Source: Adiantum capillus-veneris
Taxonomy: Eukaryota > Streptophyta > Polypodiopsida > Polypodiales > Pteridaceae
DNA: 60,000 bases
Direction of reading: 5' to 3'
NCBI GenBank assembly: GCA_014529385.2
Contig: CM043952.1
Span: 52,872,619 to 52,932,618 of the forward strand
Numbering within the stretch: the stretch's first letter is position 1; each line of letters opens with the position of its first letter. The position numbers and the translations under genes were made by a program. The notes under the pieces are model-generated. The model saw nothing but the letters and a program-made list of their open reading frames with translations. It was not told the origin of the DNA and did not search any database. Positions 9,717 to 23,438 of this stretch are shown piece by piece.

Positions 9717-12700
9717 AATTATGTGGAGCTTCTATTGTGACTATACTAGTCAATTTGTAAACAAAATCTTTTTTGTATCTTCCTTTGTTTTATGTAATTT
9801 ATAGTTATTATTCAAATCCATGTGTTGTACATCCTCTTGACTTTTGGTGTTTATCAACACCACAATCCTATGAGATTTTCACTTTATTTACTAGCCACAC
9901 ACCTCAATTTTTCCCACTTTAAGTGGAAAATTCCCAAATTACATGAATTCGGTCAATTTGGAGATTCCCATAATGTGAGATTTTTACCAAAATACCTAAT
10001 ATGGTCTTTAAAGAAAATGACAGGAAAAAAGGAGAAGATCAAGATAAGCAAACAGAAAAAGAAAAAGAAAGAGAAGATAAGGATAAGGATGAGGTAAGTA
10101 AGTAGCTTGGCATAAGTTTTGAAAAGCAAGATAAGTAGAAAGAACTTCAATAAAGAAGATAAGCTATCAAGATAAGTGAAGGCACTTATCTAAAATGTGC
10201 ATAAAAAGAGTGCTTCTCTTCTCATTTTATAATTCTCTCCTTCATTTATCAAGGTGAAAACTTGAGAGTAAGCTTGAGAAAGCCATAGTTAAGCCTCTTT
10301 CACACCCACACACTCTTCAAGAGAAACCATGGCCAAAATCCTAATCAAGTTTGTCAAAACTTGATCTTCTTCTTCCCATTACCCTCTCCCTCTCCTCTCT
10401 CCTAATTCTTGAATTTCCTTTGCCTCTTGTCATTCTCTCATTCCAAGTAGCCAAATTGGTGGTCTTCAAGTGAAGGAAAGAGGGAAAAGAACCTACTACA
10501 TCAACACACTCTCCCAAATCAAGGAGAAGACACTCCAATATACACACTAAGGTAATGTTTTCTTGTTCTCTTTATGCTATTGTACTTTCTTGACAGTGAT
10601 TTCCTTTTATACTTACTTAGATTCATGTTTAAGCTCTCATGTTTCCATAAGCAATCCTTTCCCTTGCTTGTTTGGAAAGAACAAATAACTTCTTAATTTT
10701 GTTATTTCCTTCTATTTATGGTTCATAACTAACCATGCTACTAACAACTAACCACGATGTTATTTCAAGTTTTGTTATTTTAAGTTTCTTAGACTACCAG
10801 ATTAATATGGCATAGAGAAAGTAGAAACCACTCTCTCTTTAACCATATGTGACTGAAGGTCATAATTATCAAAATATTTCAAGTTCCGACATTTCAAATT
10901 TCTTAGATTGTCATACTAATATGTCATAGAGAGAGTAGAAAGCACTCTCTTTAACCGTAGGTGAGTGGAGATCATATTTACCTTAATAGTATGCATGATT
11001 AAATGGTGACTAATATTATTAATTATCCCTTAATCTCTCACATAAACCTTTGTATTGATTTTTAAGTTATTTAGTACTCTTACCTAAATTACTCTTATAA
11101 AAGTAATGCCATAAATCAAAAGAAACTAAGCAATAGAATTTTTTTAAAAAAATAACCTAATTTTTCAAAAGAGAAAATATAATTTCTCCAATCGAAATGC
11201 TCTTACTCTTGCATAAATTATATGTGTAAAAGTTTTAGTGGCATACTAAGTTAATATCTAATTTTCAAAAGGAAGTTAATTTTTGAAGGGTAAGTTTATC
11301 ATGACCAAAGAAGTTTTCTTTGAAAAAGAAGATTCTCATTCCAAATAAGGTCATTCGCTCCCATACCTCTTACCAATTGAAAAATCTCTAATCTTTAAGC
11401 CTCTCCTAGCTATGTGATCCACGGTAGCCACGTATGCCTAATTTCCATCTCAAAGAAGAATTTGTTGATCATTCGTACTCCATTGTATGAGAATTTTGCA
11501 CGACACTAGTATGTCCACTCTTAAAAATTTCACAAGTTACTCTATCACTCATCGAAGGATTCTACTCTTGCATAAACCATCATTTAATCTTGCACAATCA
11601 ATTAAAGAAAGTATTAGATTATTTGTCTTAAAAATCACAAGTTGATGCAGTCTAAATGTTAGTGTTAACTACTCATAGTACACACTTAAGAAAAGGTCAT
11701 TGTGTAGAGCATATGAATTGTTTATCTCAAGTTTGTCTATTTTTAAGTTTTTTTTGCAACTACAAAGAAGGGGGAAGTAATGCAAAGAAAACAAATGGGA
11801 ATCACTCAAGATGGGGTTAACTTAAAACTTACGTCGAGACAAAACCTTAAACTTCCAAAGACTTGTTGTATTTCTTAAGGTCTTGTTTGAGTAGACATTA
11901 GAAGTAAATAGGAAATAAGGGATTATAACTCAAGGAACTCACTTTAAATTTCAACTAGGATTAAAAAATTCATCAGAGAAGATTTGACATGGATAGCCCT
12001 AGCATAACAAAGAAGATTTAAGCATGAAATTCGTCTTACATGTTTGAAAAAGGCCGACGCAAGTGTTTACCTATGGGATGCAATGGGGGATGGTCCTTTT
12101 CGGCTAGGTCTGATAATCGTTGGTCTATGTTTTGAGTTTGAGTTCATTCAATGCCCTAGAAATGGGATTGGATGGGAGTGAGTCCCAGTCGGGTGGTGAG
12201 ATCTGCGAATGTGTCTGGAAATTGTCCTAGCCCGGGTAGACTTGATGCCAATGAGAAAAGGATAAAAGAAAATGGATCCATGAAGGGAGGAGGATGTGAT
12301 TTAATTAAGGAACTCTTCTAATAGTTTGGTAAAAAGGAACCTTGGAAAGTCTAAGAACCTAAATGGGCTATTCCACAATTTTCCTCATCAGTCGCACGTT
12401 TGCTTTGCTTCTCGGAACACTTATTTTAAAGGAAATTAAGGTAGATAAATTGTAGGCCTTTTTCAAACAATATAAAGAAAAATAAGAATATTTTTTTATA
12501 TAAATACGTCGCCATCTCCACACATGATAGACGAGATAGGATATCCAAGTCCTAGGAGGAGGATATGGATATGTGTGGAGAAGTATATGTGATTGCTTGA
12601 AAGATAATTAGATAGCTTTAATAATACTAAAGGAAAAAGGAAGTAAAATATTCTATAAAGAAAAAGATGGAAATGACTTGATAAATGCACACTTGCAAGG

Positions 12701-12827
12701 GTATGCAACAATTTGCATACTGCTTTCAAATGCTTGAAATGTATTCTTGGTTCGACATATTTGGAATATTGTTTTGCTAGTATCATAGTACTACCTTGGA
12801 AAGGTACATTTATCAAATGGTTCAATA
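9717..12827. other. Non-coding region downstream of the large ORF
   Basis: No coding frame is convincing. The sequence contains A-rich and GA-rich stretches (10010-10100), a leader-like stretch at about 10190-10560 with a possible TATA-like tgcataaaaagagtg, and long AT-rich DNA. The style resembles a non-coding LTR-retroelement or leader sequence, but no LTR pair was found. Confidence 0.4.
10761..10990. repeat. Tandem duplication, about 114 bp x2
   Basis: Two consecutive copies (10761-10874 and 10875 to about 10990) share tatttcaagtt, tttcttaga, atatg-catagaga and agaaa-cactctcttt in the same order, with moderate divergence. Confidence 0.7.
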
Positions 12828-13487
12828 GGAGGGTGGATTCCGGAGGATCAATTTGTTGGCCAAAAAGTTGAACCGAATTTTATGTTGTACCAGAACATGG
12901 AAAGGGCTTCCGATCTATTGAGTGGGGATTAGACTTAGGAATGAGGGACTCGTGTAGTTAGTAAATACACTCATCTTAGGGGAACGCATTAATAGTTCAG
13001 TGCTCGATCATAACCGGGGGAAAAGTGTCAGTGACCTTGAACCAAGGGTGAATTAGAGAACTCTCACCAGTTGACTCTGGAAGGTAGAGTTTAAACTTAG
13101 TCAGATTGCTTTGTTTGGAAAGTTTTGAATCAATAAGGAAATATATTTTGTTGGGAGGGTGGATTCCGGAGGATCAATTTGTTGGCCAAAAAGTTGAACC
13201 TAATTTTATGTTGTCCATTAAATTAAGTCAAGAACATGGAAAGGGATTTCGATCTATTGAGTGGGGATTAGACTTGGAAATGAGTACTCGTGTAGTTAGT
13301 AAATACACTCATCTCAGGGGAACGCATTGACGGGTGTGCTCGATCATAACCGGGGGAAAAGTGTCAGTGACCTTGAACCAAGGGTGAATTATAGAACTCT
13401 CACCAGTTGACTGTGGAAGTTAGAGTTTAAGCTTAGTCTGATTGCTTTGTTTGGAAAGTTTTGAATCAATAAGGAAAGATATTTTGG
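12828..13487. repeat. Tandem duplication, about 330 bp x2
   Basis: The copies start at 12828 and 13154 with ggagggtggattccggagga and each ends near aatcaataaggaaa-atatttt (13149 and 13487). Both carry gctcgatcataaccggggg and a block about caccagttgact. Copy 2 has a small extra segment after ttatgttgt. Short frames inside are not genes. Confidence 0.85.
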
Positions 13488-13879
13488 GGTTAAAAGTTCC
13501 ATATGAGGAAAAGTATATTATCATCCCCATGAGTTGGTATAAAAGAGAAGTAGGTGTTTCATCTTGGTGTTGGTCTCAGGCGGGAGTGTTAACCCTCACA
13601 GACACCCTATCACCTTCGATGGACGCCTTATTATAATCTGATTGAGTCATGGACCGGGCTTGTCAGTCCAGTAGGTGTGTAGTTGATCATCAATGAGAGG
13701 CACACAACTTATCTTATTTTTATAGTATTTTTGCAACGACTGGCCACTATGGGTGCCCATGTATGAATGGGTCAAACTCTTATAAAAGGTCTATTTTGAC
13801 CTAAAATCCTGATTCTGGGAGGTGGATGCTAAGAAGTTCTCTTGCTCCATCTCTGTCTCCTTCTCCTTCGTGTGCTGAC

Positions 13880-13924
<45 letters not shown>

Positions 13925-14520
13925 AGAGAGAGAGAGAGAGAGCATTGCGGCGATGAGGCGGTTGAGCGTGGCGGCAACAGCGGCTCCTTCTACTTTGCGG
14001 CACAGGATCCTTCACGATGGAAGCATTGAGCGGTGAGTGACACATTATTGCCCCTTTGAGCTTGGTAAAACTATCTAGTTGTGTGCTTGTAGCCATTCGT
14101 GTCTCACACACGTGTTTTGGAAAGCTCCCAACCTTCAACGCGTGCGGTAAAGCACACATTTTTTGTGCTGCTATCGGGGACTGCCTTGGACTAAGCTTGA
14201 GGATCACTCAATGCTACCTCATTAATTCATTCACTTCTATCATTTTTGGTTGTCTGAGTTTGTGCTAGATCAGTTAGTGGCTGTAGTGTGCAACAGACAG
14301 TATGAGCAGTAGACAGTGAAAAGGTTGATTGTTCTATCAGTGTGTAGTTTACTGTGTTAGGGAGTGTGTGAGTAGAGATAATTAGTGTTAATTAGCTTCG
14401 TTAGTTGTAAGTAGCTTAGACAAAGTTTCTAGGTGTAGTTGTGTCCGCGTGCGAGCTCGGCGCCCACGTGCAACATTATCCACACAAAAAGTTAAAAAAC
14501 AACCAAAGGAAAAAAGTCTA
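13488..14520. other. Non-coding spacer with GT/GA microsatellite
   Basis: A (GT)n tract at about 13882-13920 passes directly into (GA)n at 13921-13942. The rest shows no gene; short frames across the microsatellite are low-complexity artefacts. Confidence 0.6.
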
Positions 14521-14960
14521 GTACTAGTTAGTACCAGTACAGTACGGTAGTATAGTACCAGTATCAGTATAGTACTAGTATCATTCTTCTACCAGTACCA
14601 GTATAGTACCAGTACAAATACCAGTACCATTATAGTACTAGTATCCATTATAGTACTAGTATCATTATAGTACCATTATCCATTATAGTACCAATACTAG
14701 TACCATTAGCATTATAGCACCGGTACTAGTATAGTACTGGTACCCAATACTAGTACTAGTACAATATAAAATTTGAGACCAAAAAAAAAAAACAAAACAA
14801 AACAAAAGGGCAAAAGTATCAGTATTAATACCAATACTAGTATAGTATAGTATCAGTACCAATATAGTATCAGTACAGTACCAATACGAGTACAATACTA
14901 GTGCCATTACCAATCTTTTATCAATACCAGTACAAGTACCTATACCAATATATCACGGGT
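14521..14960. repeat. AGTAC/AGTAT-type imperfect microsatellite
   Basis: About 430 bp built from agtaccagtat, tagtaccattat and related 5-6 bp words, interrupted by an A-rich stretch near 14780-14810. A shorter version of the same sequence (18910-19010) begins the second copy of the retroelement duplication. Confidence 0.85.
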
Positions 14961-14983
14961 ACTCACCAACACTTTGAGGCCAC

Positions 14984-15529
14984 ATGCGCCTACGCTCTAG
15001 ACGTGTGCTCGAGGACGATCACATAGAGAGTGTCTTTGTTTACATCGGCACCCATTATTCCTCCACATTAGGCTCTAGGCCCTTAGCAGAAACCCAAGGT
15101 AGTACCACTCAGGACCCACATATTGCATCCAGTGACTCTTCCTCCAACTACGATAGCATGGAAGGTTATCTGATGCCTAATCCTGATAGTTCAAACCAAG
15201 ACATGCATGCCATGGATCCACGATCCACGCGCAACATGTTTAGTCGCTTGAAAGAGACTTTGAGTAGAGCCACTTGCTTTGGGCATGGAGTTAGTGATGT
15301 CAATGAAGGGGGTGGGAAAGTAATTTCTCCATTCATTACCAATGTAGACCCCATGCTCCTGGAGAGTGTGCACAAGAATACTCCATTCACTGCACCCCCT
15401 AACTATTCAAAGCAATTCCCCTCCGAGGTTATATTACCTAATGGTAGAAGCCTTGTTGAAGTGCAAGAGAATGAGCGATATATCATTACGGGGCTATGGA
15501 AAAGGAAATCGAGAAACTACGCAAGGTAG
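14984..15529 (+). pseudogene. Gag N-terminal-like frame, copy 1
   Basis: A 181-codon frame rich in Ser, Pro and Asn. It has no domain I recognise; I assign it to the gag region because it precedes a zinc knuckle and protease in both copies. The equivalent in copy 2 is split at 19052-19240 and 19225-19611. The copy 1 frame ends in a stop where the alignment with copy 2 continues, so it is probably truncated. Confidence 0.4.
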
Positions 15530-16499
15530 AGAAACTATGAGAGCTAAAAGCAAAGGCCCCTATGTGAACATCCATGCTAGGTGAGCAATCGAGTGCTCTT
15601 GAATTAGCAACCACTAAGGGTCAACCCATAGAGAACCACATGGCCTCTAGTTCAAAGGACACCCCTAGCACCTCAATCCTAGATGGAGCGTTTCTAAATG
15701 AAAACTGAGAGTATGAACTACAAACAGAGACTTTAACCGAACTATATACACGTCACATTTATTGCGTGGATTGGTTAGATGTCCTACAATCCACAATGGG
15801 TGCTACTAGTGTAGAGGATCAACAACAAAGAGTTTGTGATGTTATCCATAGGGTTATTGATCTTGAGAGGTAGAACAAAGGGATCCACGTGCCTTCAAGG
15901 GTCTCATGATATTCTTGGATATAGGAAAGGCTAAGCAGCTATCTTTATCACAAATGGAGACTCCATAGGTAACCCGATTGATCCTCCATATGTTGTTTTT
16001 CCAAGGGTCTCCGTACTATCTAAGCCCACAAGTGATGGCTTTACCTTTCCAAGTTTAGCTCATCTTTCTCTTTATGACACCCTGCCTACCCCAGTGATGG
16101 GCATGACAAAAAACATGCCATGGACCTCATTTGTTAGTAAAGCACAGCTACATGGTAGAGCAATGCCTACAACGGTACCTACAAGTGTGTATCAATCATA
16201 TAAACCTATGGACCCTCGTACTCATGTAGCTCCTACCCCTCCCATTGTTTGAACAACTTATGCTCCACAACCACAACATCCAAGATCTTATTTCATTGGG
16301 ACCATACCAGCTAGCGTTAGCATGTCACATCCGATGTCTGCTATGCCTAGGGCCACACATATGAACTTTGGGTCACCACTTGTCACAACAACGTACCCAA
16401 CTTGGAACCCAAGGGCTTCATATACACCAAACCCAATGCCAACCCCCATTCCACATGCAATCTTGAGAGCGATTGTCCCCACTATACCTGCTCACTTAG

Positions 16500-17422
16500 G
16501 TGACTTGGGAGTCCGTGAGAGACTTTATTAGTCGCTTGAAGCATTTGAATTCTTGTTGTAATCCAAATGAGTGCTTCAATAATAACCAATTGCTAGGTAG
16601 ATTCATAAGGGGACTACGACATGAGGATATCTACAATGGCCTAGTCATTAGAGGTATCAACTTGGGAAGCAGTCACCACCAATGCGATCCACTTGAAGGA
16701 CAACTTAATGATTCAAGGAGAAAGAGTGTCTATTGAGCCTAGAACTACTAGCTCGCAAGCATCGGGGCATGAGCCAATGACCATAAAACCTATTGCTAAA
16801 GAGACAAAGATAACTAATATGTATTTAGAAGATCTCACCAAGGCCATTCTAGAGAGTCTTAGAGACAATTGTGCTCCACAAAACAACCATATGTATCCAA
16901 GAAGTGAGCAGCAATGGTGCTCAGCCTGCTATGGTCCAAATAGTATTAGTGAATGGCATTTGCAATGCATGTGGGAGTTATGGTCATCAAGCCAAGGATT
17001 GCATAGTATTTAAATGCACAATGGCCAATAGACCAACCTTAGCATGGACAAACATAGCTCGAGTGCCTGCATTGATTCCGGACCCACCTCTTGAACAACC
17101 TTCACAACACATGGTCCCTAGGCCCCAAAATATTGTGCAAACAACACCCTTACCACCTCCAGTGCTAGGACCGCAACCACCACATCCAAGAATCACTTCC
17201 GTGAATCAAGTGGGTTGTGAGTCATCTATTACTTGTTTGGAAGGCTATGAGGAAGACATAGACCCTAATGTTGCCTATGGAATTGATGCACTTGAAGAAA
17301 GTCCAAAATATTACATGGAAGACTATTGGGGAGAAGTCAAACTTGTCTATCAAGTAGCTGCTCTTGCAACAAGAGGCCAAAATATCAATTTCATTGCCAA
17401 GAGACCACCTCTTCAATGCTAA
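16500..17422 (+). pseudogene. Gag and zinc-knuckle remnant, copy 1
   Basis: The gag-like text RDFISRLKHLN at about 16515-16550 continues through frameshifts to a clean zinc knuckle CNACGSYGHQAKDC (CX2CX4HX4C) at about 16954-16995. A Pro-rich stretch follows. At about 17416-17450 and 17520-17570 lie two degenerate knuckles; in the last one the metal-binding His is replaced by Asp. The region upstream is shortened relative to copy 2. Confidence 0.6.
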
Positions 17423-18601
17423 GAGTGTGGAGGTCCACATTGTGTAGCTGAATCTCCTATTAGATTACAAAAAATGCCACACTAATGTAACGAAGCAAGC
17501 GAGCACATCTTCAATGCCGATACTCATGTGTAATCAATGTGGCATAGATGATTTGATCGCCCAATGTCTGAATAATCCAAATGCGCCAAATATCACGCCA
17601 TTGAACTTAATTTAGGTTACATAGGAGCCAACAAAAAGTACACTTGTGGTACCACTAAATGTACTCACATGATCGATGCTCCAAAACCAAATTTATATCC
17701 TTGAAGAAAGAGACACAGCATCAATTGCCCAATCTCAAAAGAAGAGGAAAACACAAAGGAAGAGATCACAAAAAGTAGCAAAGGCAGACCCAGTTCAAAG
17801 ATAAACATAGGGACTGGTGACGACCCCGTATATATGAACGATGTTGAAGAGGATTCTGATTCAGGTGAAACCATGGAGACTAAAAAGACCATTAGAAAAG
17901 AAGAAAACAAGGAAGATTATCATGAGCCACAATGGAAAGGACCCAAGGAACCTAAGAAGAAGATATGAACTTACCAAAACCCTACATAAGAGATCAAGTG
18001 AGTCAATCAATTAATGGGTTTGGTAGAAGAGACCCAAAAGGATCTAGAGCCAGTACCTAGGCAGATCTAAATTACAAACACAATGTTCCTTACACAAAAT
18101 CAACCTCACACACTCCATAGACCACTAGCCATACCAAGTGTCATCCAAGAAGAAAGTGACTTTAAGTCATGGGAAAGTGGGCGTCCTCCCTTCTTATTGG
18201 AGAGAATGTTTACAGAGGGATTACCTGACCCTATAGAAGAAATGGAGATCCCATCTTCCCCATGTCAAGGGACTGAATCCCACACAGTGCCGCTAAATAT
18301 TGCCAAATTGATGGATTTCATGGCTTCAAAAGTTAGAACCACCACCATGTCTAAACTATTTGGAGACCCCCAGCTATTCTTAGCTCTTCGAGCTTTCCTC
18401 AATGGAGAATTGAAAGTAGGACTACCATAATTTTCATAGATGGATGGATCTAGGGAGGTGCCAACAGAGGAGGAAGATTTAGATCCACAACACAACCTAA
18501 ATGAGAACTCTATTGTTGAAATACATGTTAGCAAGTTGGGATAATACTTTGAAGGCGATGAATCCAATGCGACCATAACACTCACTACCAAGGGATTAAA
18601 T

Positions 18602-18889
18602 GTGAAGGAAATCCTAGATGGTGGTGTTGGGGTTAGCATTGTAACTAGAACTTTATGGGAAACTATGGGAAGACCTCACCTTGGGACTACAAACATAGTG
18701 GTAAAGATGGACAATGGGACTATTGTCAAACCTATTGGAATGCTTGAGGATCTCATTATCAAGGTCTTTGGACACAAAATAAGGCATACCTTCATTGTTA
18801 TGAATTTCTCCAAGCACACTATGTCATTTGAGATGATCTTAGAATGTCCTTTTATAAGGGAAGCAAAAATTATGCATGACTGGTCTTAA
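18602..18889 (+). pseudogene. Retropepsin-like protease remnant, copy 1
   Basis: A 95-codon frame contains LDGGVGVSIV, which fits the active-site region of Ty3/gypsy-type aspartic proteases with Asp-Gly-Gly in place of Asp-Ser/Thr-Gly (Asp codon 18617-18619). A flap-like segment and hydrophobic strands follow. Copy 2 has Asn at the equivalent catalytic position. Confidence 0.5.
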
Positions 18890-20796
18890 AAACCATGTAT
18901 GCTTGCACCATTATAGTACCACTACCAGTATAGTATAGTATCAATACAGTATAGTACGAGTACAATACCAACACCAGTATAGTATTAGTATCAGTACCAG
19001 GTATCAATATATCACGGGCACTCACCAACACTTCTAGAGTGTTGATGTCACATGCACCTACACTCTAGACGTGAGCTAGAGGACGATCACAAAGAGAGTG
19101 TCTCGGTTTACATGGGCACCCATTATTCCTCCACATTAGTCTCTAGGCCCTCAACAAGAACCCAACGTAGTACCACTCAGGACCCACATATTGCATTTAG
19201 TACTCTTCCTCTGACTACAACTTCATGGAAGGTTACCTGATGCCTAATCCTGATAGTTCAAGCCAAGACATGCATGCCATGGGCCCATGGTCCGGGCCCA
19301 ACATGTTTAGTCATTTGAGATACACTTTGAGTAGAGCCACTTTCTCCAAACACGGAGCTAGTGATGTAAATAAAGGGGGTGGGGAAGTAAATTTTCCACT
19401 CATTACCAATGTAGATCCCATGCTCCTCGAGAGTGTGCACATGAATACTCCACTCAGTGCACCCCCTGACTCTTCAAAGCTATTCCCCTCCGAGGTTATA
19501 TTACCTGATGGTAGAAGCCTTGCCAAAGTTCAAGAGGCTGAGCAATATATAATTGCGGCTACTAAAAAGAAAACGCGAGCCTACGCAAGGCAGGGCAACA
19601 AAGAGAGCTAAAAGCAAAGTACCCTATGTCAACCTCCATGTTAGGCGAGCAATCGAGTGCTCTTGAATTAGAAACCACTAAGGGTCAACCCATAGAGATC
19701 CACATGGCATCTAGTTCAAAGGACACCCCTAGCACCTCAATCCTAGATGGAGCGTTTCTAAATGAAAACTGAGAGTATGAACTACAAACAAAGACTTTAA
19801 CCAACCTATACACAGATCACACTTATCACCTGGATTGGTTAGATTTCGTACAATCCACAATGGGTGCTACTGCGTAGAGGATCAACAACAAAGAGTTTTT
19901 GATGTCATCCATAGGGTTATTAAGCTTGAGAGGTAGAACAAAGGGATCCACATGCCTTCAAGAGGTCTAATGAGATTCTTCGATATAGGAAAGGCTAAGC
20001 AACCAGATTTATCACAAATGGAGACTCCATAGGTAAGCCTGATGGATCCTCCATGTGCTGTTTCGCTAAGGGTCTCCATACAATATGAGCCCACAAGTGA
20101 TAGCTTTACCTTTCCAAGTTTAGCTCATCTTTCTCTTGATGACACCATGACTACCATGCCTACCCCATTGATGGGCATGACAAAAAACATTCCATGGACC
20201 TTATTTGTTAGTAAAGAATTTCTACATGGTAGACCAATGCCTACGACGGTACCTACAAGCATGTATCGATCATATGCACCTATGGACCCTCGTGCTCATG
20301 TAGCTCCTACCCCTCCCCTTGTTTCAACAACTTATGCTCCACAACCACAACATCTAAGCTCTTATATCATTGGGACCATACCAGCTATCGTTAGCATGTC
20401 ACATCTAACGTCTGCTATGTCTAGGGCCACACATATGAACATTGGGCCACCAAATGGCACAACATTATACCCAACTTGGAACCCAAGGACTTCATATACG
20501 CCAAACCCAATTTCAATCCCCATTCCACATGCAGTCTCCAGAGCAGCTGTTCCCACTATACATGCTTACTTAGGTGACGTGGAAACATTTTTCCAAGCTA
20601 TTGGTTGATCCATTGCGGAAAATATGTGTAACACGCCTGATAGAGAGTCTAGAAGTAAGGCAGTACAAATAGCCAAGATCACGCAAAAATTTAGTGGATA
20701 TGGGGATGTGAGAAATCATATAGAATATTTGAACAAATATACGATTCCCTAGGAGAACACAGTGACCTGCATAAGAGTAATGCTTTAAGCCTGACC

Positions 20797-21483
20797 TTGA
20801 GTGGAATGGCTGGGGATTTGTATAGAACCGTAAGGGTGGAGGAGAGAAGGATTTACCCTACTCTTAGGAGACTATTCTTGAAAGAGTATATACGAGAGGT
20901 AGTACTTTGGGGTGTATCCTCTCAGCTCCAGAAAGCCCAACGAGAGGAAGGGGAGTTTGGGAGAGACTTTATTAGTCGCTTGAAGCATTTGAATATTCCT
21001 TGTAATCCAAATGAGTGCTTCAATTATAACCAATTGCTAGATAGATTCATTAGGGGACTACGACATGATGATATCTACAATGGCCTAGTCATTAGAGGTA
21101 TCACCACTTGGGAAGCAGTCACCAGCAATGCAATCCAATCGGAGGAAAACTTAATGATTCAAGGAGAAAGAGTGTCCGTTGAGCCTAGATCTACTAGCTC
21201 GCAAGCATCGGGGCATGAGACAATGACCATAAAGTATATTGCTAAAGAGAAAAATTATTTGAGATGACTTTAGCAGACCTCACCAAGGGAATTCAAGACA
21301 ATCTTAGAGGCAAACGTGCTCCACAAAACAACCATATGTATCCAGGAAGGGAGCAGCAACGGGGCTCAGTTTGCTATGGTCAACATAGTATCAGTGAATG
21401 CCCTACATTTAGAGTAAATTTAATGTAAATTGCAATGCATGTGGGAGGTATGGTCATCAAGCCAAGGATTGCATAGTATTTAA
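20797..21483 (+). pseudogene. Gag core and zinc-knuckle remnant, copy 2
   Basis: The gag-like core (156 codons from 20797) contains SGMAGDLYRT, TLRRLFLKEY and FGRDFISRLKHLN, in the helical style of retrotransposon gag. After frame breaks, a zinc knuckle CNACGRYGHQAKDC lies at about 21432-21475. A further knuckle near 21998-22040 keeps its His but has a stop at the second Cys and Arg at the last Cys. Confidence 0.6.
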
Positions 21484-23040
21484 ATGTGCGATGGACAACA
21501 GACCAATCTTAGCATGGACGGACACAGCTCGAGTGCCTGCATTGATGTTGGTCCCACCTCTTGAACAACCGTCAAAACACATGGTCCCTAGGGCCCAAAA
21601 TATTGTGCAAACAACACCCTTACCACCTCCAGTGCTAGGACCTCAACCACCACATCCGAGAATCACCACATCCGAGAATCACTTATGTGAATCAAGTGGG
21701 TTGTCAGTCATATATTACTTGTTTGGAAGGCTGTGAGGAAGACATAGACTTGCCTATGGAAGTGATTCACTTGAAGAAAGTCCACAATATTACATGGAAG
21801 ACTATTGGGGAGAAGTCAAACATGTCTTTTAAGTAGCTACTCTTGCGGCAAGAGGCCAAAATATCAATTTCACTACCAAGAGACCACCTCTTCAAGGTCC
21901 ACATTCTGTAGCCAAATGTCCTATTAGATTAAAAAAAAATGCCACACTAATGCAAACCAATAAAGCAAGCGCATCTACAATTTTGATACTCATGTGTAAT
22001 TGATGTGGCATAGATCATTTGATAGCCCAACGTCCGAATAATCCAAATGCACCAAAGATCATGTCATTGAACTTAATTCAGGTTACGTAGGAGCCAGCAA
22101 AAAGTACACTTGTGGTACCACTAAATGTACTCACACGGTTGATGCTCCAAAACCAAAATTATATTCTTGAAGAAGGAGACACAACATCAATTGCCCAATC
22201 TCAGAAGAAGGAGACACAACATCAATTGCCCAATCTCAGAAGAAGAAGAAAACACGAAGGAAGAGATCGCAAAAAGCAGCAAAATCAGACCCTAGTTCAA
22301 AGACCAACATAGGGACTGGTGAAAACCCCATATATATGAACGACACTGAAGAGGATTCTCATTCAAGTGAAACCATGGAGACTCAAACGACCATTAGAAA
22401 AGAAAAAAACAAGGAATATCGTCATGAGCCACAATTGCAAGGACCGAAGGAACCCAAGAAGAAGATAGCAACTTACCCAAACCCTACAGAGGAGATCTAA
22501 CGAGTCAAGCAATTAATGGGTTTGGTAGAAGAGACCCAAAGGGATCTAGAGCCAATACCTAAGGCAGATCTAGATTATAGATACAATGTTCCCTACCCAA
22601 AAGAAACTTCACAAAGTCCATAGACCACTAGCCACACCAAGTGTCATCCAAGAAGAAAATGACTTTAAGTCATGGAAAAGTGGGCGTACTCCCTTCTTAT
22701 TGGGAGAGAATGTTTATAGAGAAATTACTTGACCCTATATAAGAAATGGATATCACATCTTCCCCTTGTCAAGGGACGGAAGCCCAAAAACTGCCGTTAG
22801 ATATTGCCAAATTGATGGATTTCATGGCTTCACAAGTTAGAACCACCGTCATGTTTAAACTATATTGAGACCCTGAGCTATTCTTAGCCCTTTGAGCTTT
22901 CCTCAATGGAGAGCTAAAAGTCGGGCTACCACAATTTGCACTGATGGATGGAGCTAGGGAGGTGCCAATAGAGGAGAAACATTTAGATCCACAACCCAAC
23001 CTAGATAAGAACTCTGTTGTTGAAATACATGTTAACAAGT

Positions 23041-23438
23041 TGGAACAATACTTTGAAGGCGATGAATTCAATGCGACCATACCAATCACTACCAAGGGAT
23101 TAACTGTGAAGGGAATCCTTAATGGTGGTGTTGGGGTTAGCATTGTAACTAAAAATTGATGGGAAACTATGGAAAGACCTCACCGTGGGACTACAAACAT
23201 AGCGGTAAAGATGGCCAATGGGATTATTGTTAAACCTATTAGAATGCTAGAGGATCTCAAGGTCAAGGTCTTTGGACACAAAATAAGGCATACCTTCAAT
23301 GTTATGGATTTCTCCAAGCACACTATATCATCAAAGATGATCTTAGGATGTTCTTTCATGAGGGAAGCAAAAATGTTGCATGACTTGTCTAAAAAAACAT
23401 GTCTCCTTGCACTTCCAAGACTCTGTCATTTGAGTTGA
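23041..23438 (+). pseudogene. Retropepsin-like protease remnant, copy 2
   Basis: Matches the copy 1 protease but is split by a stop (gat-tga at about 23157). The catalytic Asp codon is changed to Asn (LNGGVGVSIV, aat at 23121-23123), so this copy should be inactive as a protease. Confidence 0.5.

Larger units (their letters stand above)
14961..18909 (+). mobile_element. Decayed retroelement, tandem copy 1
   Basis: This is the first of two head-to-tail copies offset by about 4.07 kb (compare 14984 with 19052). In order it holds an N-terminal gag-like frame, a Pro-rich region, a gag domain shortened by a deletion of about 370 bp relative to copy 2, a CCHC zinc knuckle, further knuckle remnants and a retropepsin-like segment. 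The second copy then begins inside the AGTAC microsatellite at about 18909. No RT, RNase H or integrase is visible. Frames are broken by many stops. Confidence 0.75.
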
